DNA of 64,000 bases from Hyphomonadaceae bacterium. GTDB taxonomy: Bacteria > Pseudomonadota > Alphaproteobacteria > Caulobacterales > Hyphomonadaceae. Below are positions 1 through 7,343 of the stretch, in pieces. How positions within the stretch are numbered: the first letter of the stretch is position 1; the number at the start of each line of letters is the position of its first letter. The notes under the pieces are model-generated. The model made no database searches. It had not been told where the DNA came from and saw only the letters and a program-made list of their open reading frames with translations. A program made the translations under genes and the position numbers. The stretch lies in contig JAUYPV010000046.1 in assembly GCA_030697555.1 (NCBI GenBank), positions 1 to 64,000 on the forward strand, given 5' to 3'.

Positions 1-245
1 CCAGCAGGATAAGTTGCACGATTTTTCGGGCGTGGTTTCGAGTGAAAGCGGCGCAAGCGATTGTCGCGGTTCAGAATCTTTTTCTGAAAAAACTTTCAGC
101 GCGCGTCCTTAACCTGCGGATTCGAGCGGTTTTGTCCCCCTATTTCGTACAGTCGCCGGGTTGCGTGGGGTGCATGGAGCGGAGCGGGAAGGCGCCATCG
201 CGGCGCGCCAGCGAAAGAGGTGCATTCCGCTTCGCTTCAGGCGCC
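1..245. other. Left-edge non-coding stretch
   Basis: No convincing gene, RNA or hairpin is visible between the window edge and the end of the LysR gene. Open frames here are antisense or out-of-frame extensions of the LysR coding region with arginine-rich compositions typical of shadow frames. The stretch is more AT-rich at its left end and may hold the end of a gene lying outside the window. Confidence 0.5.
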
Positions 246-1187
246 CTACGGCGTTCGTGGGCGCTTCAGATCCATCGTCTCTCGCGCCACCTCGCGGATG
301 ACGGTGCGGAGCCAGGCGAGGACGGGGTCGGCGGCGCGGACGTGGGACCAGACGACGGTTAGATCGAGGTCGAGATTGGGGAGCGGCGGATCTTTCAGGA
401 CGAGATTGAAGTCGGACGCAAAGCGCTGGGCGAAGACGCGCGAGATGGTGGTGGCCATGTCGGTGGCGGCGACGGCGGCGAGGGCCGCGATGAAGTGCGG
501 CGTGGTTAGGGCGATACGGCGGTGGACGCTCGCTTGCGCGAGCTGAGCATCGAGGTCGGACTGGTTGTCGCCCAGGATCGAGATGCCGACATGGGAGACC
601 TTGCCGTAGTCCTCGATCTTCCATTTGCGGTTGGCCAGCTTGTGGCCCTTGCGCAGGACAAGGACGAGACGATCGTAAGCGTAGGTTTCACTGCGGGCGC
701 CGGGCGGCAGTTGCGTCGTCGAGACCGCGAAGGCGAGATCGAGCGCGCCGGTTTCCATGCGGGTGACGAGATCGGGTGTGTACGCCTCGATGCGGATCGA
801 GATGCCCGGGGCCTCCTTGGCAAGGCGCGCCATGAGCGTGGGCGCCATGAGGATGGTGTGGGTGTCGGCGCCGGCGATGCGGATGGTGCGCTCGACCTTT
901 GCCGGATCGAACACGGGTTCCTGGAAAACGGACCTCACATGATCGAGCGTGAGGCCTAGGCGCTGGCCAAGCGCTTCGGCGCGGGGGGTCATCGCGTACC
1001 CCCCGCCCGGCACGCGGACGAGGAGCGTATCGCCGAGGACTTCGCGCAGGCGGGCGAGTGCGCGGCTCATCGCCGGCTGGCTCAGACCGACGTCGTGGGC
1101 CGCCTGGCTGACATTGCGCCGCTTCAGCAACGCATCGAGCGCCGGAAGCAGGTTGAGATCGAGGGCAACCAAATTCACTTCACGCAT
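246..1187 (-). CDS. LysR-family transcriptional regulator
   Basis: This 313-residue protein has the standard LysR plan. An N-terminal winged helix-turn-helix spans about residues 8-67, with the recognisable stretch NVSQAAHDVGLSQPAMSRAL. A periplasmic-binding-like effector domain follows (about 95-300). The N-terminus (LDLNLLPALDALL) resembles the NodD/LinR-type branch. It is transcribed divergently from an NAD-dependent epimerase with about 77 bases between the starts, the usual arrangement for a LysR regulator controlling its neighbour. The effector cannot be read from sequence. Two inverted repeats in the shared promoter are candidate operators. Confidence 0.93.
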   Translation of the reverse strand: MREVNLVALDLNLLPALDALLKRRNVSQAAHDVGLSQPAMSRALARLREVLGDTLLVRVPGGGYAMTPRAEALGQRLGLTLDHVRSVFQEPVFDPAKVERTIRIAGADTHTILMAPTLMARLAKEAPGISIRIEAYTPDLVTRMETGALDLAFAVSTTQLPPGARSETYAYDRLVLVLRKGHKLANRKWKIEDYGKVSHVGISILGDNQSDLDAQLAQASVHRRIALTTPHFIAALAAVAATDMATTISRVFAQRFASDFNLVLKDPPLPNLDLDLTVVWSHVRAADPVLAWLRTVIREVARETMDLKRPRTP

Positions 1188-1191
1188 GCGA

Positions 1192-1224
1192 GTTATAATA
1201 ACTATGCATTTTTGATATGATCAA
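1192..1224. promoter_or_regulatory. Candidate LysR operators in divergent promoter
   Basis: Two perfect inverted repeats lie between the LysR and epimerase starts: GTTAT-A-ATAAC (1192-1202) and TTGAT-ATG-ATCAA (1212-1224). The second has the T-N11-A form known for LysR-type binding sites. Their centres are about 21 bp apart, two helical turns, which suits a tetrameric LysR protein. Assignment to this regulator is inference from position. Confidence 0.55.
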
Positions 1225-1264
1225 GTGAGGCGTAGTTTGCTGTCAGACCGAGATGGAGACAGCA

Positions 1265-2287
1265 ATGACGACCAACAGGCAGGGCCAAGGCAGGCAGGGA
1301 CTGGTGACGGTGTTCGGCTATGGGCCGACCGGAGAAGCAACAGTCGAGCGGCTGCGGGCGCGCGGACAGCGTGTGCGCGTGGTGCAGCGGCGCAGGCCGG
1401 CGAACCTGCCGCGCGATGTGGAGTTCCAGGTCTGCGACGTGCTGAAGGCGGAGGACGTGCTCGCCGCGATGCGCGGGGCGGACCAGGGCGTCATCACCAC
1501 GGGGTTCGAATACAACGGCAGCGTGTGGAAAGTCGCTTGGCCGAAGGCGATGGCGAATTTCATCGCGGCGGCCGTGGCGACAGGCGCGCGGATGATCCAG
1601 ATCGACAATCTCTATATGTACGGTCCGCAGGATGGCGTGCTCACGGAAGAGACGCCGCTGACGACCTATGGCGTGAAGCCCGCCGCGCGCGCCGAGGCGA
1701 CGCGGATGTGGATGAAGGCTGTGCGGGAGAAGAGCTTGCTGTGGACATCGCTGCGGGCGCCGGATTTCTATGGGCCGGGCGTGGATCGTTCTCATATCGG
1801 CGAAGTCGGGTTCGGCAATCTCGCCAAGGGCAAGGCGGCGATGCTGATCATGTCGCCGGACACGCCGCATGCGTTCGCCTACGTGCCGGATATCGGCCGG
1901 GCGACGGTGTCGCTGCTGGATGCGGAGGACGATGCGTTCGGGCAGGCCTGGCATGCGCCGTGTGCGCCGACACGAACGCCGCGGCAGGTTCTGGAGATCG
2001 GCGCGAAGGCGCTGGGGCAGAAGCTGAAGGTGACGGCGATGCCTGGCGCGATGCTGCCGGTGATGGGCGTGTTCGTACCGTTCATGCGCGAGCTTCACGA
2101 GATGCGGTTCACATGGAACCGGCCTTATCATGTGAGCGCCGAGAAGTTCTCGAAGCGGTTCTGGGCGGATGCAACGTCGTTCGAAGTAGGGGCGCGGGAG
2201 ACGGCGCTGGCGTTCAGAGCTGCGGTGGTGACCGAGGCGAAACAGGAAAATTTGATGTCCGTGCCCCCGGCGAAGGCCGGGGCCTAG
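1265..2287 (+). CDS. NAD(P)-dependent epimerase/dehydratase (atypical SDR)
   Basis: A Rossmann-fold protein of the extended/atypical SDR type. It opens with VTVFGYGPTGEATVERLRARG, a GxGxxG-like dinucleotide-binding motif, followed by a conserved IDNLYMYGP segment containing a possible catalytic Tyr. The substrate is unknown. An in-frame ATG at 1253 exists, but the ATG at 1265 has a GGAG ribosome-binding sequence six bases upstream and is preferred. The last residues (SVPPAKAGA) are encoded by a GC-rich palindrome, so the natural C-terminus has probably been extended by an intergenic repeat. Divergent partner of the LysR gene, which probably regulates it. Confidence 0.85.
   Translation: MTTNRQGQGRQGLVTVFGYGPTGEATVERLRARGQRVRVVQRRRPANLPRDVEFQVCDVLKAEDVLAAMRGADQGVITTGFEYNGSVWKVAWPKAMANFIAAAVATGARMIQIDNLYMYGPQDGVLTEETPLTTYGVKPAARAEATRMWMKAVREKSLLWTSLRAPDFYGPGVDRSHIGEVGFGNLAKGKAAMLIMSPDTPHAFAYVPDIGRATVSLLDAEDDAFGQAWHAPCAPTRTPRQVLEIGAKALGQKLKVTAMPGAMLPVMGVFVPFMRELHEMRFTWNRPYHVSAEKFSKRFWADATSFEVGARETALAFRAAVVTEAKQENLMSVPPAKAGA
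2265..2282. repeat. REP-like GC palindrome inside gene end
   Basis: CCCCGG-cgaagg-CCGGGG forms a 6-bp stem with a 6-base loop. It overlaps the last codons of the epimerase gene and ends just before its TAG. Short palindromes of this type are common dispersed intergenic elements in alphaproteobacteria; here one has been read into the coding frame. Confidence 0.5.
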
Positions 2288-2344
2288 CAATCAGCGGTGG
2301 CCTCGCCCGCCCTGCGCTTGCGCTCCGGGCGTTCGTCACTTGAG

Positions 2345-2361
2345 TTGGTCCACTGGACCAA
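2345..2361. terminator. Palindrome between convergent genes
   Basis: TTGGTCC-act-GGACCAA is a perfect 7-bp inverted repeat with a 3-base loop, between the convergent epimerase and gshB genes. A second small hairpin (TCCGC-ttc-GCGGA) follows at 2366-2378. There is no clean T-run on either strand, so this may be a bidirectional termination or processing structure rather than a classical intrinsic terminator. Confidence 0.4.
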
Positions 2362-2390
2362 TTCATCCGCTTCGCGGAACGCTCCTCACC

Positions 2391-3335
2391 CTAGCGCACT
2401 TTCTTCTCGATCACGTCCCACAAGAGCGCCACGGCATCTATGCCGGAGAGGTTCTTCAGAGCCCGGGCGCCGGTGGGGGACGTGACGTTAATCTCGGTCA
2501 TCATGCCGCCGATCACGTCGATGCCGACGAAGAGCAGCCCGCGCTTCCTAAGCTCGGGGCCGATCGTGGCGCAGATTTCCTTTTCGCGCGCCGACAGTTC
2601 GGTTGCCTCCGCCTTGCCGCCAACAACGAGGTTGGAGCGGATGGCGCCAACAGGCGGCTTGCGGTTGATTGCCCCGACGGGCTCACCATCGACGATGAGG
2701 ATGCGCTTGTCGCCTTCCGAGACGGCCGGGAGAAACGCCTGCGCGATGAAGGGCGCGGGATCCATCTTGAGGAAGAGATCGGTGATCGCTTCGAGGTTGC
2801 CGTCATTGCGGTCGAGCTTCAGCACCCCTGCCCCGCCATGGCCGTGCAGCGGCTTCACCACGATGTCGCCATGGCGTTCGCGGAAGGCGCGGACTTCGGC
2901 GATGTCGCGCGTGATGAGGGTCGGCGGCTGAAGTTTCGGGAACATCAGCGGCAGGATTTTTTCAGGCGACGAGCGGACGCCGGCGGGATCGTTGACGACC
3001 AGCGTGTCGGGCTGGACCAGTTCGAGCAGGTGGGCGGCGGTGATGTAGCCCATGTGGAAAGGCGGATCCTGGCGCATCAGGATGACGTCGACATCTTTCC
3101 GGAGATCGAGCGCGACGAGGGCTTCGAACGTGGCGTGCGGGGTCTGGCCGGGGAAGACTTTCGCTGGGCGGGCATTGGCGCGGACGTCGCCGGCTTCATA
3201 GACGAGCTGAGAGACGCCATAGACGAAGACGGTGTGGCCGCGCTTCTGGGCTTCCTCGATCATCATGAAGGTCGAATCGCCAGCCGGATTGATCGATTCC
3301 AGCGGGTCCATCTGGACGGCGATGCGCAGGGTCAT
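2391..3335 (-). CDS. gshB: Glutathione synthase
   Basis: ATP-grasp ligase joining gamma-glutamylcysteine and glycine, the second step of glutathione synthesis, in the cytoplasm. The 314-residue length is normal. Hallmarks are the N-terminal MTLRIAVQMDPLESINPAGD, the ATP-grasp loop VVKPLHGHGGAGVLKL, and the C-terminal GIDVIGGMMTEINVTSPTGA, which supplies metal and substrate ligands. In many alphaproteobacteria gshB directly follows rsmI-yraN on the same strand. Here that order is kept, but a TIR gene and a BON/secreted pair lie between yraN and gshB. Confidence 0.96.
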   Translation of the reverse strand: MTLRIAVQMDPLESINPAGDSTFMMIEEAQKRGHTVFVYGVSQLVYEAGDVRANARPAKVFPGQTPHATFEALVALDLRKDVDVILMRQDPPFHMGYITAAHLLELVQPDTLVVNDPAGVRSSPEKILPLMFPKLQPPTLITRDIAEVRAFRERHGDIVVKPLHGHGGAGVLKLDRNDGNLEAITDLFLKMDPAPFIAQAFLPAVSEGDKRILIVDGEPVGAINRKPPVGAIRSNLVVGGKAEATELSAREKEICATIGPELRKRGLLFVGIDVIGGMMTEINVTSPTGARALKNLSGIDAVALLWDVIEKKVR

Positions 3336-3413
3336 GCAGGGCTCCGGGCGGCCGCCTCGACATAGGCTGCCGCAGGCGGCTTCGCAATCACCGCGGCCGC
3401 CGAGACGCCCGGA

Positions 3414-4736
3414 TCAATTGGAGGGGGAAATCGCGGGAGGGGAGATAGCCTGCTGCTTGAGGATCGAAGGGTTGTAGGGCTGCGGCAGGCGCTGCCTCTG
3501 CGGCGGCGGGCTCTTCAGCATGGTCAGGTATTGGCGGTCGAGGTCGGCGAGATACGCCTCCAGTTCCTGCGCATACGCCTTCGAGGACTGGCCGGCGTCG
3601 CGCGAAGGACGCACCGGCGCAACCCATTTGCTGTCGCCGCGCTTCGCAGCCAGGCCCTGCAAATTCGTCAGGAGTTCGTTGACCCGTTGGTTGAGCGGCG
3701 CCAGGTCGACGTCCTCGGGCGTGACATCCGTGGGGGTTGGCGGCTCGCTCGGGCCACCCGGCGGGTTGGCCACTAGCGCGCTCAGCCGAGCGCGCTCCGC
3801 GTCGAGCGCGGCGATCTGCTGGGTCAGCTCGAGTTCCCTGGTTTCGGCCTCCTTGATAAACAGGTCGCGCTCAAACACCGCCCGCTCGGCGCGAGCACCG
3901 ATATCGCGTGTCTGGAAATACAGCACACCCGCCGCAAGTCCCGCCGCTGCCGCAATCAGGCCGACGATGACCGTCGCCATCAGCGCCCGCTTGCTGCGTG
4001 CCAGTGCATTCTTCAGCGCCTCCGCCTGCTGGCGGTCCTCGCTCAGCCTTGCCGTCTCCGCCTGCTCGCTGGCGGCGATGTAGGTGTGATGCAGCTCCAG
4101 CGGCGGCGGCGCATCCGCCGGGCGGTGCTCCAGCCACGCCTTCGCCGCCACGATGTCCGCGCCGGACAGCAGGCGGTTCTCGCTGCGGCCCGCCGCGTCC
4201 CATTCCTGCGCGCGCATCAGCAGGCGCGTATGTTCCTGGACCCAGGCAAAATCGGCTCTCAGGGCGCTGCGCAGGGCGGCGAGACCCTGCATGAACGACC
4301 TGCCCTCGTCGAACCGCACATAGTGGAGCGCGCTCAGGGTCGTCGGCGCTGCCTCTCCATCGACGGTTTCGACCAGTACAGGGACCAGCCGCTTGGACAG
4401 GCCCTTGGCGTGTTCGGCCTCCCATCGACAGAGGTCGGATTTCGCCGAGGATTTCGTCAGCAGGAAAACGATGATGTCCGCCGATGCGATCAGCCCGCTG
4501 AGGCGATCGCGCCAGGCCTCGCCTTCGTGGATCGAGTGCCGGTCGATGAAGACCTCGAACCCGCCATCGTATTCCAGGCCCGCAACGATCTCGTCCGCGA
4601 AGGCTGTATCCGTCCGCGAATAGGAGACGAAGACCTTGAGCCGCGGCGCATGCGATGCGTCCGGTTCCAGTGTCGCGACTGATCTGAGACCGTCGGCCGC
4701 CGCCATTCGCGTCGTCCCCAGCACATTGGCCGGCAA
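3414..4736 (-). CDS. TIR-domain membrane protein with C-terminal coiled coil
   Basis: A 440-residue protein. An N-terminal TIR domain (about 33-155) starts with RLKVFVSYSRTDTAFADEI. The segment KSDLCRWEAEH places a likely NADase glutamate at E106. A linker (about 170-230, EWDAAGRSENRLLSGADIVAAK) resembles that of bacterial TIR-WD40 and TIR-sulfatase-like proteins. One transmembrane helix follows (about 251-274), then a coiled coil (about 283-325), a Pro-rich hinge, a second helical region and a Pro/Gln-rich tail. The positive-inside pattern (K249, R250) puts TIR in the cytoplasm and the tail outside. The WD40 or enzyme domain usual after this linker is absent. Bacterial TIR domains often cleave NAD+ in defence; that role is inferred. 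No Thoeris partner is adjacent. Confidence 0.85.
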   Translation of the reverse strand: MPANVLGTTRMAAADGLRSVATLEPDASHAPRLKVFVSYSRTDTAFADEIVAGLEYDGGFEVFIDRHSIHEGEAWRDRLSGLIASADIIVFLLTKSSAKSDLCRWEAEHAKGLSKRLVPVLVETVDGEAAPTTLSALHYVRFDEGRSFMQGLAALRSALRADFAWVQEHTRLLMRAQEWDAAGRSENRLLSGADIVAAKAWLEHRPADAPPPLELHHTYIAASEQAETARLSEDRQQAEALKNALARSKRALMATVIVGLIAAAAGLAAGVLYFQTRDIGARAERAVFERDLFIKEAETRELELTQQIAALDAERARLSALVANPPGGPSEPPTPTDVTPEDVDLAPLNQRVNELLTNLQGLAAKRGDSKWVAPVRPSRDAGQSSKAYAQELEAYLADLDRQYLTMLKSPPPQRQRLPQPYNPSILKQQAISPPAISPSN

Positions 4737-4790
4737 GGGAGCCTCAAAGTCGCCCGCAGATCAAGGCCTACAGCGATGACACTCGCAGCC

Positions 4791-5120
4791 CTACTCCGCG
4801 ACGGCGCTCATCACCGCCGAAATCATGGATTCCAGCTGGCTCTTCTTTTCCATCGTCTTCTGGAGGGTTGTTGCATCCTCGGCGGAGAGTTCGCCGATCT
4901 CGTCCTTCTTTTTCTCAAGCGCCGCCTGCTGGGCTTCGGCTTGCTTGAGCGAGATCTTGAGAGCGGGGAGGTCGGCCGTCCTGGCGCGGGCGACGGCTGG
5001 CGGCTTCGCCGGCGTCGCTTTCGAGACGGACGGCGCGACGGGTTTTACCGGCTTGGCGGGCGCCTGCGCCTCGGCGGCGAAGCAGGCGGCCGCGAGAAGG
5101 AAGATCGCCCTGCGCATCAA
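4791..5120 (-). CDS. Small secreted Ala/Lys-rich helical protein
   Basis: A 109-residue protein with a cleavable signal peptide (MMRRAIFLLAAACFAAEAQA), a Pro/Ala/Lys linker and a C-terminal amphipathic helical region (about 48-109). I do not recognise a family. Its ATG overlaps the stop of the upstream BON lipoprotein gene (ATGA), so the two are translationally coupled and probably act together in the periplasm. The helical region could pair with a coiled coil, possibly that of the TIR protein encoded next, but nothing in the sequence proves this. Confidence 0.7.
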   Translation of the reverse strand: MMRRAIFLLAAACFAAEAQAPAKPVKPVAPSVSKATPAKPPAVARARTADLPALKISLKQAEAQQAALEKKKDEIGELSAEDATTLQKTMEKKSQLESMISAVMSAVAE

Positions 5121-5869
5121 TTGGCGGGTGGCAGCGGCGAGCTTTGCAGGCCGCCGCTGGTGTTGTTAGAGCCCGGCGGGGGCGTGGCGCCGCGCGCGTA
5201 AGGGTCGGAGTACTGGCCGCGCTGGGTGGGCGGGCGATCGGGGGGCACGATGGGCGCCGCGGTCTCGGCAGCGGGCGCGATGTCGATTGGGGCGCTCTGC
5301 TGAGGCGCAGCAGCTTGCTGCACGGGCGGCTGGCGCTCGCGCATCTTCACGTAGGAGACGACTTTCTGGACGCCCTTAACGCGGCTGGCGTTCTCGGCGG
5401 CCTGGCGGAGCTCGTCTTCGGAACGCGCGAAGCCCATCAGGTAGACGACGCCGTTGAAGACCTGGATGTTGTAGTTGATGCCCTTGACGTCGCTGTCGGC
5501 GATGATGCGGGCGCGGACCTGTTCGGTGATCCAGCGGTCGTTCACGTCGCGGCCGAGATCGAACTTACCGACGACGAGTTCGTTGGCGACCTCGTCGACG
5601 GATCTTGCTGTCCACGCGATGCGCTCGGCCTCGGCCTTGTCTTCCGCGCTGGGGACGCGGCCGGAGAGGAGGACGAAGCGGTCGGAAACCTCGACGTCGA
5701 CTTCGCCGAAATTGCTGGTGCCGCCTTGCAGCAGCTTAGTCTTGATCTCTGTGCCGGCGCTGGCCTCGTCGAACTCTTCGCCGAAGGTCTTTTCCTGCAC
5801 GGCAAAACAGCCGCCGAGGGTGAGGCACGCCACGCCGGTGAGAACTGCAGCAAAGCTACGCGAGATCAT
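5117..5869 (-). CDS. BON-domain lipoprotein
   Basis: A 250-residue envelope lipoprotein. The lipobox is LTLGGC, with C21 as the lipidated residue. Two BON domains follow (about 40-105 and 110-175, with the typical VFNGVVYLMGFARSEDEL), then a Pro/Gln-rich disordered tail. BON proteins such as DolP and OsmY bind membranes and protect outer-membrane integrity. This one resembles DolP/YraP in having two BON domains. It is the first gene of a two-gene unit with the small secreted protein, placed after yraN on the same strand. Confidence 0.88.
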   Translation of the reverse strand: MISRSFAAVLTGVACLTLGGCFAVQEKTFGEEFDEASAGTEIKTKLLQGGTSNFGEVDVEVSDRFVLLSGRVPSAEDKAEAERIAWTARSVDEVANELVVGKFDLGRDVNDRWITEQVRARIIADSDVKGINYNIQVFNGVVYLMGFARSEDELRQAAENASRVKGVQKVVSYVKMRERQPPVQQAAAPQQSAPIDIAPAAETAAPIVPPDRPPTQRGQYSDPYARGATPPPGSNNTSGGLQSSPLPPAN

Positions 5870-5983
5870 CGTGAGCTGACTCCGTTCGATTTCCCCGCCG
5901 CCTGCCTAGGAGCGCGATGCGGCGAATTTCGGGCGTTTCGACCATGATTGCAGGGCAATGAACAGTAGCTGAACCCGAAACGA

Positions 5984-6379
5984 TCAGCGTTTTTCGGCGC
6001 GCCAGGCGTCGGGCATGTGGCGGGGGAGACGGCCAGGGGTGAGGAGGACGAGGTCGAAGCGCCAGAGCCAGTCATGCATCTTCTTGTGGCGGGAGACCCA
6101 GATGTTGGCGGCGTCCTGCAGGCGTTTCTGGAATTGGGGGGTGACCGCTTCGAGGGCGGTGGTGAAGCTGGCGCGGGATTTCACCTCGACGAAGATCAGC
6201 ATCTTTCCCTTTGCGGCGACGAGGTCGATTTCGCAGGCGGGCGTGCGGGCGCGGCGGTCGAGGATATGGTAGCCCTTGAGCTGCAGCCAGAGCGCGGCGG
6301 CGTTTTCGGCCCGGCGGCCGCGGCGTTCGCGCAGGCGGCGTTTCTCGGCATGCCCCTTTTCTTTGGCGTCAGTCTTCAT
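5984..6379 (-). CDS. yraN: YraN/UPF0102 family nuclease-fold protein
   Basis: A 131-residue member of the UPF0102 family with a restriction-endonuclease-like core. CEIDLVAAKGKMLIFVEVKSR carries the E-x-D...E-x-K motif (E50, D52, E65, K67 from the chosen start). Its precise role is unknown; the family is usually next to rsmI. The ATG at 6379 overlaps the end of rsmI by 11 bases. A longer frame starting at 6406 would run deeper into rsmI and is less likely. Confidence 0.92.
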   Translation of the reverse strand: MKTDAKEKGHAEKRRLRERRGRRAENAAALWLQLKGYHILDRRARTPACEIDLVAAKGKMLIFVEVKSRASFTTALEAVTPQFQKRLQDAANIWVSRHKKMHDWLWRFDLVLLTPGRLPRHMPDAWRAEKR

Positions 6380-7343
6380 CGGCGGCTTCGCGCAGCTCCA
6401 GCGCACGTTCGTAGACTTCGCGGCGCTTTAGGTCGAATTTCTCGGCGATTTCGGCGGCGACTTCCTTGAGCGGGCGCGACGTGTCGGCGGCAAGGATAGC
6501 GGCATCGAGCGCGCCGGCGTCGGTCTCCTGCCTGACGGTCGGCGGACCAACGAGGACGACGATCTCGCCGCGTGGCGGGCCTTCGCGGGCGTAGTGCGCG
6601 GCGAGGTCCGCGAGTTTGCCGCGGCGCGACTCCTCGAACTTCTTGGTGAGCTCGCGGGCGACGACGGCGTCGCGCGGACCGAACACTTCCGCCATGTCGG
6701 AGAGGCTGGCGACGAGGCGCGAGGGGCCTTCGAAGAAGATCAGCGTTCCTTCGGTGGATTTCATTTCGGTGAGGAAGCGTTTGCGGCCCGCTGACTTCGG
6801 CGGCGGGAAGCCGGCGAACATGAACCGGTCGGTTGGAAGGCCTGACGACGCCAGGGCGGTGAGCGGCGCCGAGGCGCCGGGAATGGCGAAGATGCTCGTC
6901 CCCTGCTCCGCGGCTTCGCGCACAAGCTTGTATCCGGGATCGGAGATTAACGGCGTTCCGGCGTCGGAAATCAGGGCGATGCGCGCGCCATTGCGAAGTT
7001 CCGTTAACAGTCCGGGCCGCGCCTGCGCGCCGTTGTGGTCATGATATGGCCGCAGTCGGGCTGACACTCCGAAGGCAGACATAAGCTTGCCTGCGACCCG
7101 CGTGTCTTCGGCGCAAACCACATCGACGGATGCCAGTATGTCGAGGGCTCGAAGCGTGATGTCGCGAAGGTTGCCTATGGGAGTCGAAACAACGTACAGC
7201 CCGGGCGCAAGACCGGGATCGATCCGGAAAAGACGCGTGGACGTAACGGCTTCTTGTGGGGAATCGCCCACACCCGTAGCATCCGCGCCGCTATCATGGG
7301 CCGGGTCCGAAGACGCATCCTCAGGAGGGGTCGCGCATGCCAT
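6369..7343 (-). CDS. rsmI: 16S rRNA (cytidine1402-2'-O)-methyltransferase
   Basis: RsmI 2'-O-methylates C1402 of 16S rRNA in the decoding centre. Hallmarks are GLYVVSTPIGNLRDITLRAL, CAEDTRVAGKL, LISDAGTPLISDPGYKLV and FEGPSRL. The start is uncertain. The core begins at GLYVV, and candidates are the ATG at 7343 (with a GAGG upstream, overlapping the start of the divergent gene by 7 bases) or a GTG at 7271, which would leave room for a divergent promoter. Followed by the overlapping yraN. Confidence 0.92.
   Translation of the reverse strand: MACATPPEDASSDPAHDSGADATGVGDSPQEAVTSTRLFRIDPGLAPGLYVVSTPIGNLRDITLRALDILASVDVVCAEDTRVAGKLMSAFGVSARLRPYHDHNGAQARPGLLTELRNGARIALISDAGTPLISDPGYKLVREAAEQGTSIFAIPGASAPLTALASSGLPTDRFMFAGFPPPKSAGRKRFLTEMKSTEGTLIFFEGPSRLVASLSDMAEVFGPRDAVVARELTKKFEESRRGKLADLAAHYAREGPPRGEIVVLVGPPTVRQETDAGALDAAILAADTSRPLKEVAAEIAEKFDLKRREVYERALELREAADED

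Noticed and set aside
1202-2290. A 362-residue minus-strand open frame across the epimerase
   Set aside because: The composition is His/Arg-rich without hydrophobic core pattern, and it is antisense to a clear NAD-dependent protein.
3414-5869. Reading the TIR locus as a Thoeris or CBASS system
   Set aside because: No ThsA-like NAD-binding effector, nucleotidyltransferase, ubiquitin-like or effector partner is adjacent, and the neighbours are envelope proteins and housekeeping genes.
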